Positions 1 to 8,573 of a stretch of 23,635 bases of DNA are shown piece after piece. Position 1 is the first letter of the stretch, and the number at the start of each line of letters is the position of its first letter. Source of the stretch: VBCK01 sp036270655 (GTDB lineage: Bacteria > Pseudomonadota > Gammaproteobacteria > Burkholderiales > Burkholderiaceae_F); assembly GCA_036270655.1 (NCBI GenBank), contig DATBCD010000105.1, forward strand, positions 1 through 23,635, in the 5' to 3' direction. The notes under the pieces were generated by a model. The model searched no databases. It worked only from the letters and a program-made list of their open reading frames with translations, and was not told the origin of the DNA. The position numbers and the translations under genes are program-made.

Positions 1-1
1 C

Positions 2-280
2 CTGGTGATCTACGTGACGATGGTGTACGGACCGATCGCCGCTCTGCTGGTGGAGCTGTTCCCGACGCGCATCCGCTACACGTCGATGTCGCTGCCGTAT
101 CACATCGGCAACGGCTGGTTCGGAGGCTTTCTGCCGGCCACGTCGTTTGCGATCGTGGCGGCCACCGGCAACATCTACAGCGGCCTGTGGTATCCGATCA
201 TCGTGGCCGGGATGACGTTCGTGATCGGCACGCTGTTCCTGCCCGAAACCAAGGACCGCGACATCTACGCGGCCGACTGA
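2..280 (+). CDS. MHS-family MFS transporter, C-terminal fragment (cut by window edge)
   Basis: The reading frame is open from the window edge (first full codon at position 2), so only about the last 92 residues are present and the true start lies outside. The segment VELFPTRIRYTSMSLPYHIG, followed by a glycine-rich turn and two hydrophobic segments, is typical of the last two transmembrane helices of metabolite:H+ symporters (MHS family, relatives of ProP and ShiA). The tail FLPETKDRDIYAAD is the usual cytoplasmic end. It acts in the inner membrane as a proton-coupled symporter for a small organic acid or osmolyte; the substrate cannot be told from this fragment. The gene ends just before a strong intrinsic terminator at 303-330. 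Confidence 0.85.
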   Translation: MVIYVTMVYGPIAALLVELFPTRIRYTSMSLPYHIGNGWFGGFLPATSFAIVAATGNIYSGLWYPIIVAGMTFVIGTLFLPETKDRDIYAAD

Positions 281-302
281 GTTGGGGAAGCTGCAGCACA
301 CC

Positions 303-330
303 AAGGGCCGCGCCGAGCGGCCCTTTTCTT
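303..330 (+). terminator. Rho-independent terminator of the MFS gene
   Basis: A perfect inverted repeat (AAGGGCCG at 303-310, CGGCCCTT at 318-325, 7-nt loop) runs into TTTTCTT. It lies 22 bases after the MFS stop codon and has the classic GC stem plus U-tract. Confidence 0.9.
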
Positions 331-350
331 AACGGCCGCAACGCCGTTAA
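329..350. other. Second perfect hairpin directly behind the terminator
   Basis: TTAACGGC (329-336) and GCCGTTAA (343-350) form a perfect 8-bp stem with a 6-nt loop, starting inside the U-tract of the preceding terminator. No U-tract follows it on either strand. It may be a back-up transcript end or 3'-protection structure; its role is unknown. Confidence 0.5.
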
Positions 351-383
351 GCCGGCTTGTGTCGTGTGGGTGACTGCGCGGGT

Positions 384-412
384 TTGACCGAGGGACAGCG
401 ACAGAAGATAAT
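384..412 (+). promoter_or_regulatory. Sigma-70 promoter of the tRNA-Met gene
   Basis: TTGACC (384-389) and GATAAT (407-412) are separated by exactly 17 bases, close to the sigma-70 consensus. The sequence after the -10 is very GC-rich (TCGCGCCCGCC), the kind of discriminator expected for a stringently controlled stable-RNA promoter. The predicted transcription start near 419 leaves a leader of about 20 nt before the tRNA. Confidence 0.75.
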
Positions 413-440
413 TCGCGCCCGCCGCCGATGTCGGTGGTCC

Positions 441-517
441 GGCGGATTAGCTCAGCTGGTTAGAGCAGAGGAATCATAATCCTTTGGTCCGGGGTTCGAG
501 TCCCTGATCCGCCACCA
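441..517 (+). tRNA. tRNA-Met (CAT anticodon, elongator type)
   Basis: A full 77-nt cloverleaf can be folded by eye: acceptor stem GGCGGAT/ATCCGCC, D-stem GCTC/GAGC, anticodon stem GAGGA/TCCTT with loop ATCATAA (anticodon CAT at 475-477), T-stem CGGGG/CCCTG with loop TTCGAGT, and an encoded CCA end. The first acceptor pair is G-C, and the anticodon stem lacks the three G-C pairs of initiators, so this is not the initiator tRNA. A lysidine-modified tRNA-Ile2 also carries a CAT anticodon in its gene and cannot be fully excluded without a covariance-model search. Confidence 0.93.
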
Positions 518-645
518 GATTCCAGAGGGTCCGGACCGGAAACATCCAGTCCCCTCAGAGGCAACCTTGCGTCGAGCCGGCGTCCTGGTCAGACGCGCCC
601 ATGCGGTCGACGGCGCGCTGGCGACCCACTATGCTCCTTAGCCGA
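518..645. other. Gap between tRNA and TonB-like gene
   Basis: This stretch holds a perfect 10-bp palindrome GGTCCGGACC (528-537) just after the tRNA, with no U-tract. A weak promoter-like pair (TCGACG at 608-613, TATGCT at 630-635, 16-nt spacing) lies immediately before the chosen ATG at 646. If real, it would give an almost leaderless mRNA. Nothing else is recognisable. Confidence 0.3.
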
Positions 646-1875
646 ATGGATGAGGAGCTCATCTACCGCAAGACGGGGCGCGGCGCGACCGAGTTGGCCG
701 CGACTCATGGATCGCTTTCGTCCGCCGCACGACGCGTACTGATCCTTCTGGACGGTCGGCGCAGCCTGGCCGAGCTGACCGAGCTGCTCGGCGCCGAATC
801 GGTCGAGCACACGATTGGCGAGTTGGAGGCGGAGGGCTTCGCGCGCATCGTCGACGCGGACGACGCCCTGACCACGCAGTCGATCCCCGAGCTGGCCGAG
901 GCCCTGCTGGCGGAAGCAACCGCCGAGGCGGCGTCTGCCGAGGCGGAGCGGCCACGCCGGCGCGGCGGGCTGGGCTGGATCGTGCTGGTAATCATGGCGG
1001 GGACCGCCGGCGCAGGCGGATACTGGTTCGTGGCGCGCGCCGATCACAAGCCCGATTCGACCGCCGCCACCGTGGCCGTGAACGATACGGGCCGGGCATC
1101 TGCAACCTCGTCGGACGATCTGGCCGCACCGACGCCGGCCGATGGGCTCCAAGGTGCCCGGGAGCTGCCCCTGTCGGGTCTGCCGCCCATCACCGTCACC
1201 TCGGGCACGGCAAGAGCGGCGGCACCGGCCGCCCCAGCCGAGTCGCCCGCCCCGGCGCGCCGCGCGACCGAGCGGGCGGCGCCGCCAACGCCCGAATCCG
1301 GGCCAGAGGTCGAGCCGTCCCCCAGTCCCGCATTCGCGGCCCCTGCGCCTGCGCCCAGTCCACCGCCCCAGGCAGCCCGCCCGGTGGCCGTGGCCGTGGC
1401 CGAGACGGGCAGGCCGGGGCGATCTGCATCCGACGCGCCGCCCGCCTTCGCGCCTGATGGCGCTTCGGCGGGCAGGCCCGCCGAAGCGGCGACAGCGGCC
1501 GAATCGCCCGCTCCCGCTTTGCCAGCTGCCCTGCCCGCGACGCCCACACCGGCCGCGGCGCCCAGCGACCCGCCCGCACAGGTCGCCGCCCTGGCCCCTG
1601 CCGTGCAGCCCAAGAGCGGGCCCGTCGAGCTGCACCCGCGCCGGCACGATCCACCCCAGTTTCCGGCCCGTGCCTTGCGCGCCAGGGTGCTCGAGGGGCA
1701 CGTCATGGCGCACCTCTGGATCACCGCGGAGGGAAGCGTCGACCAGGTCGACATCGTGAAAGCGACGCCGGCGCGAGTGTTCGACGAAGAGGTCAAGCGC
1801 GCGCTGTCGGCCTGGACGTTCGACCCGCCGGGCCGTGCGGTCGACACAACCGTTGACCTCACATTCAAACCCTGA
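646..1875 (+). CDS. TonB-like energy-transducer protein with N-terminal winged-helix-like domain
   Basis: The 409-residue protein has three parts. Residues 1-100 are soluble and helix-rich (MDEELIYRKTGRGATELA, then ARRVLILLDGRRSLAELTEL and EAEGFARIVD) and resemble a small winged-helix fold. One transmembrane helix lies around residues 107-129 (LGWIVLVIMAGTAGAGGYWF). A roughly 190-residue Ala/Pro-rich linker leads to a TonB C-terminal domain at about 327-409 (FPARALRARVLEGHVMAHLW, then EEVKRALSAWTFDPPGR). The family couples inner-membrane energy or signals to outer-membrane receptors. No exbB/exbD or receptor gene is in view, and the N-terminal domain sits where classical TonB has only a few residues. 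In-frame ATGs exist at 601, 631 and 646. I chose 646 because the recognisable N-terminal motif begins there, but no Shine-Dalgarno decides it. Confidence 0.8.
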   Translation: MDEELIYRKTGRGATELAATHGSLSSAARRVLILLDGRRSLAELTELLGAESVEHTIGELEAEGFARIVDADDALTTQSIPELAEALLAEATAEAASAEAERPRRRGGLGWIVLVIMAGTAGAGGYWFVARADHKPDSTAATVAVNDTGRASATSSDDLAAPTPADGLQGARELPLSGLPPITVTSGTARAAAPAAPAESPAPARRATERAAPPTPESGPEVEPSPSPAFAAPAPAPSPPPQAARPVAVAVAETGRPGRSASDAPPAFAPDGASAGRPAEAATAAESPAPALPAALPATPTPAAAPSDPPAQVAALAPAVQPKSGPVELHPRRHDPPQFPARALRARVLEGHVMAHLWITAEGSVDQVDIVKATPARVFDEEVKRALSAWTFDPPGRAVDTTVDLTFKP

Positions 1876-1934
1876 CGAATAACAACACCGGTTGGCGGCG
1901 CGCGCTTTGCGACCGCAAGATACGGAGCGCACGC

Positions 1935-2402
1935 ATGACATCCGGCCGGACGGTCGAACAGGGGGTCGAGCTGCGCCTTGTCGCGCCCGACGAGTTCGAC
2001 GCCTGGCTGCCGCTGTGGCAGGCGTACCAGGCCTTTTACCGGATCGAGCTGACCGAGCCGACCACCCGCTCCACCTGGGCGCGGCTGACCGATCGATCCG
2101 AGCCGGTTTTCGGCGCAATGGCCTGGCAGGGTGACCAGGCCGTGGGGCTGGCGCACTGGCTGCGTCACCGCAGCACCTGGTCGGTCCAGGACGATTGCTA
2201 CCTGAACGACCTGTACGTGGCACCGGCGCAGCGGCGCCACGGAGTTGCGCGCCGGCTGATCGAGTTTGCCGCCCAGGCCGCACGCGGCGCCGGATGCGGG
2301 CAGCTCTACTGGCTGACTCACGAGACCAACGCCAGCGCCATTGCCCTGTACCGGCAGATCGCGGAGCGGACCGGATTTCTGGACTTCCGGATCAAGCTGT
2401 AG
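1935..2402 (+). CDS. GNAT-family N-acetyltransferase
   Basis: The 155-residue protein has a single GNAT fold, the usual length for a one-domain acetyl-CoA-dependent acetyltransferase. The acetyl-CoA binding motif A is visible near residue 95 (LYVAPAQRRHGVARRLIEFA), preceded by the beta-strand DDCYLNDLYV. The C-terminal segment HETNASAIALYRQIAERTGF is the usual motif B region. The acceptor substrate is unknown. It starts at an ATG 59 bases after the TonB-like gene and is followed 17 bases later by the FMN reductase, so the two enzymes are probably co-transcribed. No functional link between them is obvious. Confidence 0.88.
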   Translation: MTSGRTVEQGVELRLVAPDEFDAWLPLWQAYQAFYRIELTEPTTRSTWARLTDRSEPVFGAMAWQGDQAVGLAHWLRHRSTWSVQDDCYLNDLYVAPAQRRHGVARRLIEFAAQAARGAGCGQLYWLTHETNASAIALYRQIAERTGFLDFRIKL

Positions 2403-2419
2403 CGCGGCTTGCGGATCCC

Positions 2420-3034
2420 ATGGCGCCGCCTCGTATCCTGATCGTCCCGGGCAGCGCCCGCAGCCAGGCGCATTCGAAACGACTGGCCGCCGCGGCGCTG
2501 GGCGCGATCGATCGGGCGGCAGGCGCAGGCACGCTGATCGACCTGGCGCACTTCGAGATGCCGCTTTATCACGGCGACCTGGAGGCACGCCACGGAATTC
2601 CGCAAGCGACTCGGCGCCTGCAGAGCCTGCTGGCCGGGCACGATGCGCTGCTGATCGCCAGCCCCGAGTACAACGGGTCGATGACCCCGCTGCTGGTGAA
2701 CACGCTGGACTGGTGCTCGCGCGTCGATCCGGCCAACGCGGGCGCCTCGGGCCTGGCGGTGTTCGCCGACAAACCGGCCGCGCTGGTCGGATCCTCGCCC
2801 GGCGTCTTCGGAGGGCTGCGTGCACTGATCCATCTGCGCGATCTGCTCGGCTACCTGGGCATGGTGGTGCTTCCGCAGCAGATGACGGTGCCCCGCGCGC
2901 ACCAGGCATTCGACGCGGACGGCAGCCTGCTCGACCAGACCCAGCAAGCCAGGCTCGACGCGATCGCTTTGGCCCTGGTCAGGGCGGCCTGGCAATTTCG
3001 CACCCGACCCCCTGGGCCGGCGGCCGACGGCTAG
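2420..3034 (+). CDS. NADPH-dependent FMN reductase family flavoprotein
   Basis: The 204-residue flavodoxin-fold protein starts with RILIVPGSARSQAHSKRLA, the FMN phosphate-binding loop (GSxRxxSxxxxLA) of the NADPH-dependent FMN reductase family (ChrR/ArsH/YieF relatives). The signature SPEYNGSMTPLLVNTLDW at about residues 83-100 also contacts the flavin. Members reduce FMN, quinones or other electron acceptors in the cytoplasm; the physiological acceptor here is unknown. The start is the ATG at 2420, the first in frame before the conserved core. The stop codon TAG (3032-3034) lies in a TAGAAT sequence that could serve as the -10 of the miaB promoter. Confidence 0.9.
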   Translation: MAPPRILIVPGSARSQAHSKRLAAAALGAIDRAAGAGTLIDLAHFEMPLYHGDLEARHGIPQATRRLQSLLAGHDALLIASPEYNGSMTPLLVNTLDWCSRVDPANAGASGLAVFADKPAALVGSSPGVFGGLRALIHLRDLLGYLGMVVLPQQMTVPRAHQAFDADGSLLDQTQQARLDAIALALVRAAWQFRTRPPGPAADG

Positions 3035-3037
3035 AAT
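3032..3037 (+). promoter_or_regulatory. Possible -10 element for the miaB operon
   Basis: TAGAAT, four to five matches to TATAAT, overlaps the stop codon of the FMN reductase and lies 43 bases before the miaB start. No convincing -35 is seen 16-18 bases upstream, so this is a weak call. Confidence 0.3.
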
Positions 3038-3079
3038 TTCACCCCCCAGTTGTAGCGCGGCCCAGGCCGGACCCCTGCA

Positions 3080-4431
3080 GTGAGCGAAAAGAAGGTTTTC
3101 ATCCGAACGTTCGGTTGCCAGATGAACGAGTACGACTCGGCCAGGATGGCCGACGTGCTCGGCGCCTCGCACGCGATGTCGGTCACCGACTCGCCCGAAG
3201 AAGCCGACCTGATCCTGTTCAACACGTGCTCCGTGCGCGAAAAGGCGCAGGAAAAGGTCTTTTCCGACCTGGGGCGGATACGGCATCTGAAGCGCAAGCG
3301 GCCAGACCTGCTGATCGGCGTGGGCGGTTGCGTGGCGAGCCAGGAAGGCACGCGCATCGTCGAGCGGGCGCCTTTCGTGGACCTGGTGTTCGGCCCGCAG
3401 ACGCTGCACCGGTTGCCGGCGCTGATCGAGCAGCGCCGCGCCACCGGCCGGCCGCAGGTCGATATCTCGTTTCCTGAAATAGAAAAGTTCGATGCGCTGC
3501 CGCTGCCGGGCGCTCAGGGCGTGACCGCATTCGTTTCGATCATGGAGGGCTGCAGCAAGTACTGCACGTTCTGCGTGGTGCCGTACACGCGCGGCGAGGA
3601 GGTTTCGCGCCGGCTCGACGACGTGCTGACCGAGGTTGCCGACCTGGCCGATCAGGGCGTGCGCGAGGTCACGCTGCTGGGGCAGAACGTCAACGCCTAT
3701 CGGGGCACGGACGCCGGCGGCGAGGCGGTCGATTTTGCGATGCTGCTCGATTGCGTCTCGCGCATCCCGGGCCTCGGCCGGATCCGCTACACGACCTCGC
3801 ATCCGAAGGAATTCACGCCGCGCCTGATCGAGGCCCACCGGCGCCTGCCGCAGCTGGCCGAGCACGTGCACCTGCCGCTGCAATCGGGATCGGACCGGGT
3901 GCTGGCGGCGATGAAGCGCGGCTACACGCTGCTCGAGTACAAGTCGATCGTGCGGCGGCTGCGGGCAGCGCGCCCTGCGGTCTCGGTGAGTTCGGATTTC
4001 ATCGTCGGGTTTCCCGGCGAGACCGATGCCGACTTCGAACAGACGTTGCGGCTTGCCGGGGAGCTGCAATTCGATTCGAGCTTTTCGTTCCTCTACAGTC
4101 CCCGCCCGGGAACGCCGGCGGCGGAAATGCCCGACGCGACCCCGCGCGAGGTCAAGCTCGACCGGCTGCATCGCCTGCAGCAGGTGCTGGAAACCAGCAG
4201 GCGCGCGATCGGCGAGTCGATGGTCGGCCGCATCGAGACGGTCCTGGTCGAAGGCGCATCGAAGCGCGATCCGAACGAGCTCACCGGGCGTACCTCGAAC
4301 AACCGGATCGTGAACTTGCCGGCGCCACCAGATCTGATCGGACAGTTCGTCAACGTGCGAATCCACCAGGCGCTGCCGCACAGCCTGCGCGGCGAACAGG
4401 TGCCGGCCGGGCACGTCGGGCCGATCGCCGC

Positions 4432-4435
<4 letters not shown>
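3080..4435 (+). CDS. miaB: tRNA-2-methylthio-N6-dimethylallyladenosine synthase MiaB
   Basis: MiaB is a radical-SAM methylthiotransferase that turns i6A37 into ms2i6A37 in tRNAs reading UNN codons. The 451-residue length is normal. The N-terminal UPF0004 domain holds the three cysteines of the auxiliary [4Fe-4S] cluster: C13 (RTFGCQMNEYDS), C50 (NTCSVREKAQEKVF) and C84 (GVGGCVASQEG). The radical-SAM motif CxxxCxxC is C158, C162, C165 (GCSKYCTFCVVPYTRGEE). A C-terminal TRAM domain covers about residues 375-445 and includes TGRTSNNRIVNLP. The start is a GTG at 3080, immediately ahead of the conserved SEKKVFIRTFGCQMN. It is the first gene of the miaB-phoH-ybeY cluster and overlaps phoH by 4 bases (GTGA). 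Confidence 0.97.
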
Positions 4436-5444
<1,009 letters not shown>

Positions 5445-5448
<4 letters not shown>

Positions 5449-5990
5449 GGGGCACCCTCTCCCCCGGCCCCTCTCCCGCTGCGCGGGCGAGGGGTGACCG
5501 ACCGCGTCTGCGATGCCCGATCGCCCCTCGCCCGCGCAGCGGGAGAGGGGAGGGGGAGAGGGCCGGTTCGCGCGTCTCGATACTCGGCGCCAACCGCTTT
5601 CGCGCCCTGCCCTCGCGCAGCACGCTGGCGCGCTGGATCCGCTGCGCGTTGCAGCGCAGCGCCCGCATCACGCTGGTGCTGGCCGATGCGCGCACCGCGC
5701 GCCGCCTGAACCGCACCTACCGTCAGCGCGACTATGCAACCAACGTGCTCACGTTCTGCTACCAGGACAGGCCGCTGGTCCTGGCCGACGTGGTGGTATG
5801 TGTCAGCGTGGCGCGCGCCGAGGCCGCGCGCCAGGGCAAGACCCTGCGGGCCCATCTGGCGCACCTGGTGATCCACGGCGTGCTGCACGCGCAGGGCTAT
5901 GACCACGTGCGCGCTGCCGATGCGCGCCGGATGCAAGCGCTGGAGGCCGAACACCTGGCGCGATTGAGGATTGCCAACCCCTATGAGTAA
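5445..5990 (+). CDS. ybeY: Endoribonuclease YbeY with an atypical N-terminal extension
   Basis: YbeY is the zinc-dependent endoribonuclease of 16S rRNA 3'-end maturation and ribosome quality control. The metal-binding motif H-x3-H-x5-H is H144, H148, H154 (HGVLHAQGYDH, numbered from this start). The conserved substrate region RTYRQRDYATNVLTF is also present. The family fold starts near residue 46 (SRVSILGANRFRALPSR). There is no ATG in frame. The only GTG is at 5445, overlapping the phoH stop (GTGA), so the first about 45 residues (LSPGPSPAARARG and PRPRSGRGEGE) come from the REP-like palindrome. Either the protein really carries this extension, or a rare start such as CTG inside the core is used. 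The catalytic part looks intact. Confidence 0.88.
5455..5562. repeat. REP-like long palindrome at the phoH/ybeY junction
   Basis: Positions 5468-5494 and 5524-5550 form a perfect 27-bp inverted repeat around a 29-nt loop. The stem extends outward by another 11 bp (CCCTCTCCCCC at 5455-5465 with GGGGGAGAGGG at 5552-5562) after a small asymmetric bulge. The total is about 38 paired bases. The composition (CCCTCTCCC, GCTGCGCGGG) resembles the short GC-rich intergenic palindromes scattered through many proteobacterial genomes. That similarity is recalled, not searched. The element lies inside the only available reading frame for the start of ybeY. Confidence 0.85.
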
Positions 5991-6002
5991 GCGCAGGCTT
6001 AC
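5987..6002 (+). other. Small hairpin at the ybeY stop codon
   Basis: GTAAGC (5987-5992) and GCTTAC (5997-6002) form a 6-bp stem with a GCAG loop, containing the TAA stop. There is no U-tract, so it is a weak terminator or processing structure at best. The following bases to 6110 hold no gene. A poor promoter-like pair (TGACGG at 6065-6070, TATTCT at 6088-6093, 17-nt spacing) could drive corC. Confidence 0.35.
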
Positions 6003-6110
6003 GCGGCGTCGACCCAATTTGCGTCTCTGGCCCGTAATGTGTACCAGATGACAAAGATCGGACATGACGGCGCACACCGCGATCCGCTATTCTCAACCTG
6101 TCGCAACCGC

Positions 6111-6130
6111 CGGACGAAGTGATTCGTCCG
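6111..6130 (+). promoter_or_regulatory. Perfect hairpin just upstream of the corC start
   Basis: CGGACGAA (6111-6118) and TTCGTCCG (6123-6130) pair perfectly around the loop GTGA, ending six bases before the ATG at 6137. The loop contains a GTG that is in frame with corC. The structure occupies the position of the ribosome binding site, and no Shine-Dalgarno is seen elsewhere. It may tune corC translation or be an operator. Confidence 0.45.
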
Positions 6131-6136
6131 CATTCG

Positions 6137-7030
6137 ATGTCCGATATTTCGAACGGGCGCAAATCAGCCACCCACCGGCACAAGAGCCTGATCGATCGCC
6201 TCACGGCGTTCATCTTCCGAGAGCCCGAAAACCGGGAACAACTGCTGCACCTGCTGTCCGAGGCGCACGAACGCGACCTGCTGGACGCGGACGCGCTGTC
6301 GATGATCGAGGGCGTGCTGCAGGTGTCCGAGCTGCGCGCGCGCGACCTGATGGTGCCGCGCGCGCAGATGGATGTGATCGACATCGACGTGGCGGTCGAG
6401 CAGTGGATCCCGCACGTGATCGAGACGGCGCATTCGCGCTTTCCGGTGTTCGAAGGCACCCGCGACCACGTGATCGGCATCCTGCTGGCCAAGGACCTGC
6501 TGCGCTATTACGCGGAGCAGGATTTCGACGTACGCGCGATGCTGCGGCCGGCGGTGTTCATTCCGGAATCCAAGCCCCTCAACATCCTGCTGCGCGACTT
6601 CCGGGCCAATCGCAACCACATCGCGATCGTGGTTGACGAGTACGGGGGCGTGGCGGGACTGATCACGATCGAGGACGTGCTCGAGCAGATCGTCGGCGAC
6701 ATCGAGGACGAATACGACTTCGACGAGCAGGAAGACAACATCATCGCGGAGGCCGACGAGCGCTTCCGCATCAAGGCGCTGACCGAAATCGAGCAGTTCA
6801 ACGAACGGTTCGGCACGCACTTTCCGAACGAGGATTTCTACACCGTCGGCGGCCTGGTCACCGATGCATTCGGCCGCGTGCCCAAGCGCGGCGACACGAT
6901 CGAAATCGAAGGGTTCCGGTTCGAGGTGCTGCGCGCCGATCCGCGCCAGCCGCACCTGTTCCGCGTCACGCGCGTGCCCAAGACCGTGGTCAGCGAGTTC
7001 GAGACCGCGGACATGCGGCCGCACGATTGA
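6137..7030 (+). CDS. corC: CorC/HlyC family CBS-domain protein (magnesium/cobalt efflux-associated)
   Basis: The 297-residue soluble protein starts with a short basic segment and the conserved REQLLHLLSEAHERDLLDAD block. The signature RARDLMVPRAQMDVI follows at about residue 67. Two CBS domains cover about 72-190, including HSRFPVFEGTRDHVIGILLA and IAIVVDEYGGVAGLITIEDV. A CorC_HlyC transporter-associated domain at about 210-285 includes FYTVGGLVTDAFGRVPKRGD. It lacks membrane helices, as YbeX/CorC proteins do. The family is linked to metal-ion homeostasis and, through ybeX in the ybeZYX-lnt operon, to ribosome physiology. I prefer the ATG at 6137; an in-frame GTG at 6119 lies in the loop of a perfect hairpin. 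The stop overlaps the TTG start of lnt. Confidence 0.93.
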   Translation: MSDISNGRKSATHRHKSLIDRLTAFIFREPENREQLLHLLSEAHERDLLDADALSMIEGVLQVSELRARDLMVPRAQMDVIDIDVAVEQWIPHVIETAHSRFPVFEGTRDHVIGILLAKDLLRYYAEQDFDVRAMLRPAVFIPESKPLNILLRDFRANRNHIAIVVDEYGGVAGLITIEDVLEQIVGDIEDEYDFDEQEDNIIAEADERFRIKALTEIEQFNERFGTHFPNEDFYTVGGLVTDAFGRVPKRGDTIEIEGFRFEVLRADPRQPHLFRVTRVPKTVVSEFETADMRPHD

Positions 7031-8559
7031 TCAACCCGCCGGTCCTGGGGCTGTTCCTGGCTCTGCTGACCGGCGGCGCGCACGCGCTCTCGTTTGCTCC
7101 ATTCAACTTCCCGGCGCTGCAGCTGGCGGCACTGGCCGCGCTGATCGCGCTGGCACAGCGGCAGCGGTCCTGGCAGCGGGCCGCGCTGACCGGATACGCG
7201 TTCGGCCTGGGCTGGTTCGGCATCGGCGTGAGCTGGGTGTACATCAGCATGCACGTGTACGGCGACATGCCGGCCTGGATCGCAGCGCTCGCCACCGGCG
7301 CGCTGGCAGCCCTTCTGGCCGCGTTCCCGGCGCTGGCCGCGGGCGCGGCACACCGGCTCGCCGCTCGTGCCGCGCTGGGCCTGCTGCTGGCCTGGCCCGC
7401 CGCCTGGTGCCTGACCGAGTGGTTGCGCGGCACGCTGCTGACGGGCTTTCCATGGATCGCCAGCGGCTATGCGCACACCGACGGGCCGCTGGCCGGCTAC
7501 GCGCCGGTGCTGGGCGTCTACGGGCTGTGCCTGATCGCGGCGATGATCGCCGGCGCTGCCGTCACCCTGGTGCAGCGGCGATCGGACGCGAGCCCGGCGA
7601 TCCGGATCACGGCACTGGGGCTGGTTTTGCTGCTGCTCGCGGGCGGCCAGTGGCTGCGGCGGATGCAATGGACGCTCCCGGCCGGCGCGCCGCTGCGGGT
7701 CAAGCTGATCCAGGGCAACATTCCGCAAGACCTGAAGTTCGGCGAAGGCGGAACCGAGCTCGCGGTGCAGCGTTACTTCGCGCTGATGCCGGATCCGCCG
7801 GGCGAGCACGCCGACCTGGTCGTGCTGCCGGAGTCGGCTTTTCCGCTTCCGCTGGACGACCTGCCGCCGCAGGCGCGCGACGCCCTGCTGGATTTTCCGA
7901 GCGAGCAGCATGCGGCGCTGATCTTCGGCGTGTTCCTCGAGCGACCGCGTTACCAGTACTACAACAGCGCGGTCGGCCTGCAGGATCGCGAGCCGCCGCA
8001 GCACTACAGCAAGCGGCACCTGGTGCCGTTCGGCGAATACATCCCGTTCGGCTTCCGCTGGTTTGTCGACCTGATGCGTATCCCGATCGGAGATCAACAG
8101 CAGGGTCCGCCGTACCAGCCGCCGATGCAACTGGCCGGCCAGCGCATCGCGGTCAACATCTGCTTCGAGGACCTGTTCGGCGGCGAGATCATCGCGGCCT
8201 GGCACGACCCGGCGCTGGAGCCGACGATGCTGCTGAACCTGTCGAACCTGGCCTGGTTCGGCGACTCGATCGCGCTGCCGCAGCACCTGCAGATCTCGCG
8301 CATGCGCGCGCTGGAGACCGGCCTGCCGCTGCTGCGCGCGACCAACACCGGCGCCACCGCGATCATCGATCCGCATGGGACCGTGCTCAAGCAACTGCCG
8401 TTCAACGTGGCCGGCTTCCTGCGCGGCGAGGCCACCGGTTTCAAGGGTCATACACCGTTCGTAAAGCACGGCAACATTCCGGCGCTCGGGTTGGCCCTGG
8501 TTTTTCTGGCCGCCGCGATCGCCGCTCGGACTAAGATCCCAAACGTGAAAACGCAGTAA
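7027..8559 (+). CDS. lnt: Apolipoprotein N-acyltransferase
   Basis: Lnt adds the third acyl chain to the N-terminal cysteine of lipoproteins in the inner membrane. The 510-residue length fits. About six N-terminal membrane helices (from LALLTGGAHALSFAPFNFPA to about residue 215) precede the periplasmic carbon-nitrogen hydrolase domain. The catalytic triad is readable as E269 (VVLPESAFPLP), K329 (YSKRHLVPFGEYIPF) and C379 (NICFEDLFGGEI). A last helix lies near residues 488-503 (ALGLALVFLAAAIAAR). The start is a TTG at 7027 within TTGA, overlapping the corC stop, so translation is probably coupled. The start sits immediately before the first conserved membrane segment and no ATG is near. Confidence 0.96.
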   Translation: MINPPVLGLFLALLTGGAHALSFAPFNFPALQLAALAALIALAQRQRSWQRAALTGYAFGLGWFGIGVSWVYISMHVYGDMPAWIAALATGALAALLAAFPALAAGAAHRLAARAALGLLLAWPAAWCLTEWLRGTLLTGFPWIASGYAHTDGPLAGYAPVLGVYGLCLIAAMIAGAAVTLVQRRSDASPAIRITALGLVLLLLAGGQWLRRMQWTLPAGAPLRVKLIQGNIPQDLKFGEGGTELAVQRYFALMPDPPGEHADLVVLPESAFPLPLDDLPPQARDALLDFPSEQHAALIFGVFLERPRYQYYNSAVGLQDREPPQHYSKRHLVPFGEYIPFGFRWFVDLMRIPIGDQQQGPPYQPPMQLAGQRIAVNICFEDLFGGEIIAAWHDPALEPTMLLNLSNLAWFGDSIALPQHLQISRMRALETGLPLLRATNTGATAIIDPHGTVLKQLPFNVAGFLRGEATGFKGHTPFVKHGNIPALGLALVFLAAAIAARTKIPNVKTQ

Positions 8560-8573
8560 ATCCAGGAGAGAGC

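Noticed and set aside
441..517. tRNA gene as an integration (att) site for a genomic island
   Set aside because: No integrase and no repeated tRNA 3' end could be found downstream in the window.
589..2283. Long minus-strand ORF (564 codons) opposite the TonB-like and GNAT genes
   Set aside because: It is an antisense shadow in GC-rich DNA: Arg/Gly-rich, low complexity, no domain, and it overlaps two genes with recognisable proteins.
2318..4414. Minus-strand ORF of 698 codons opposite the FMN reductase and miaB
   Set aside because: miaB and the reductase on the plus strand have full catalytic motifs; the antisense product has no recognisable features.
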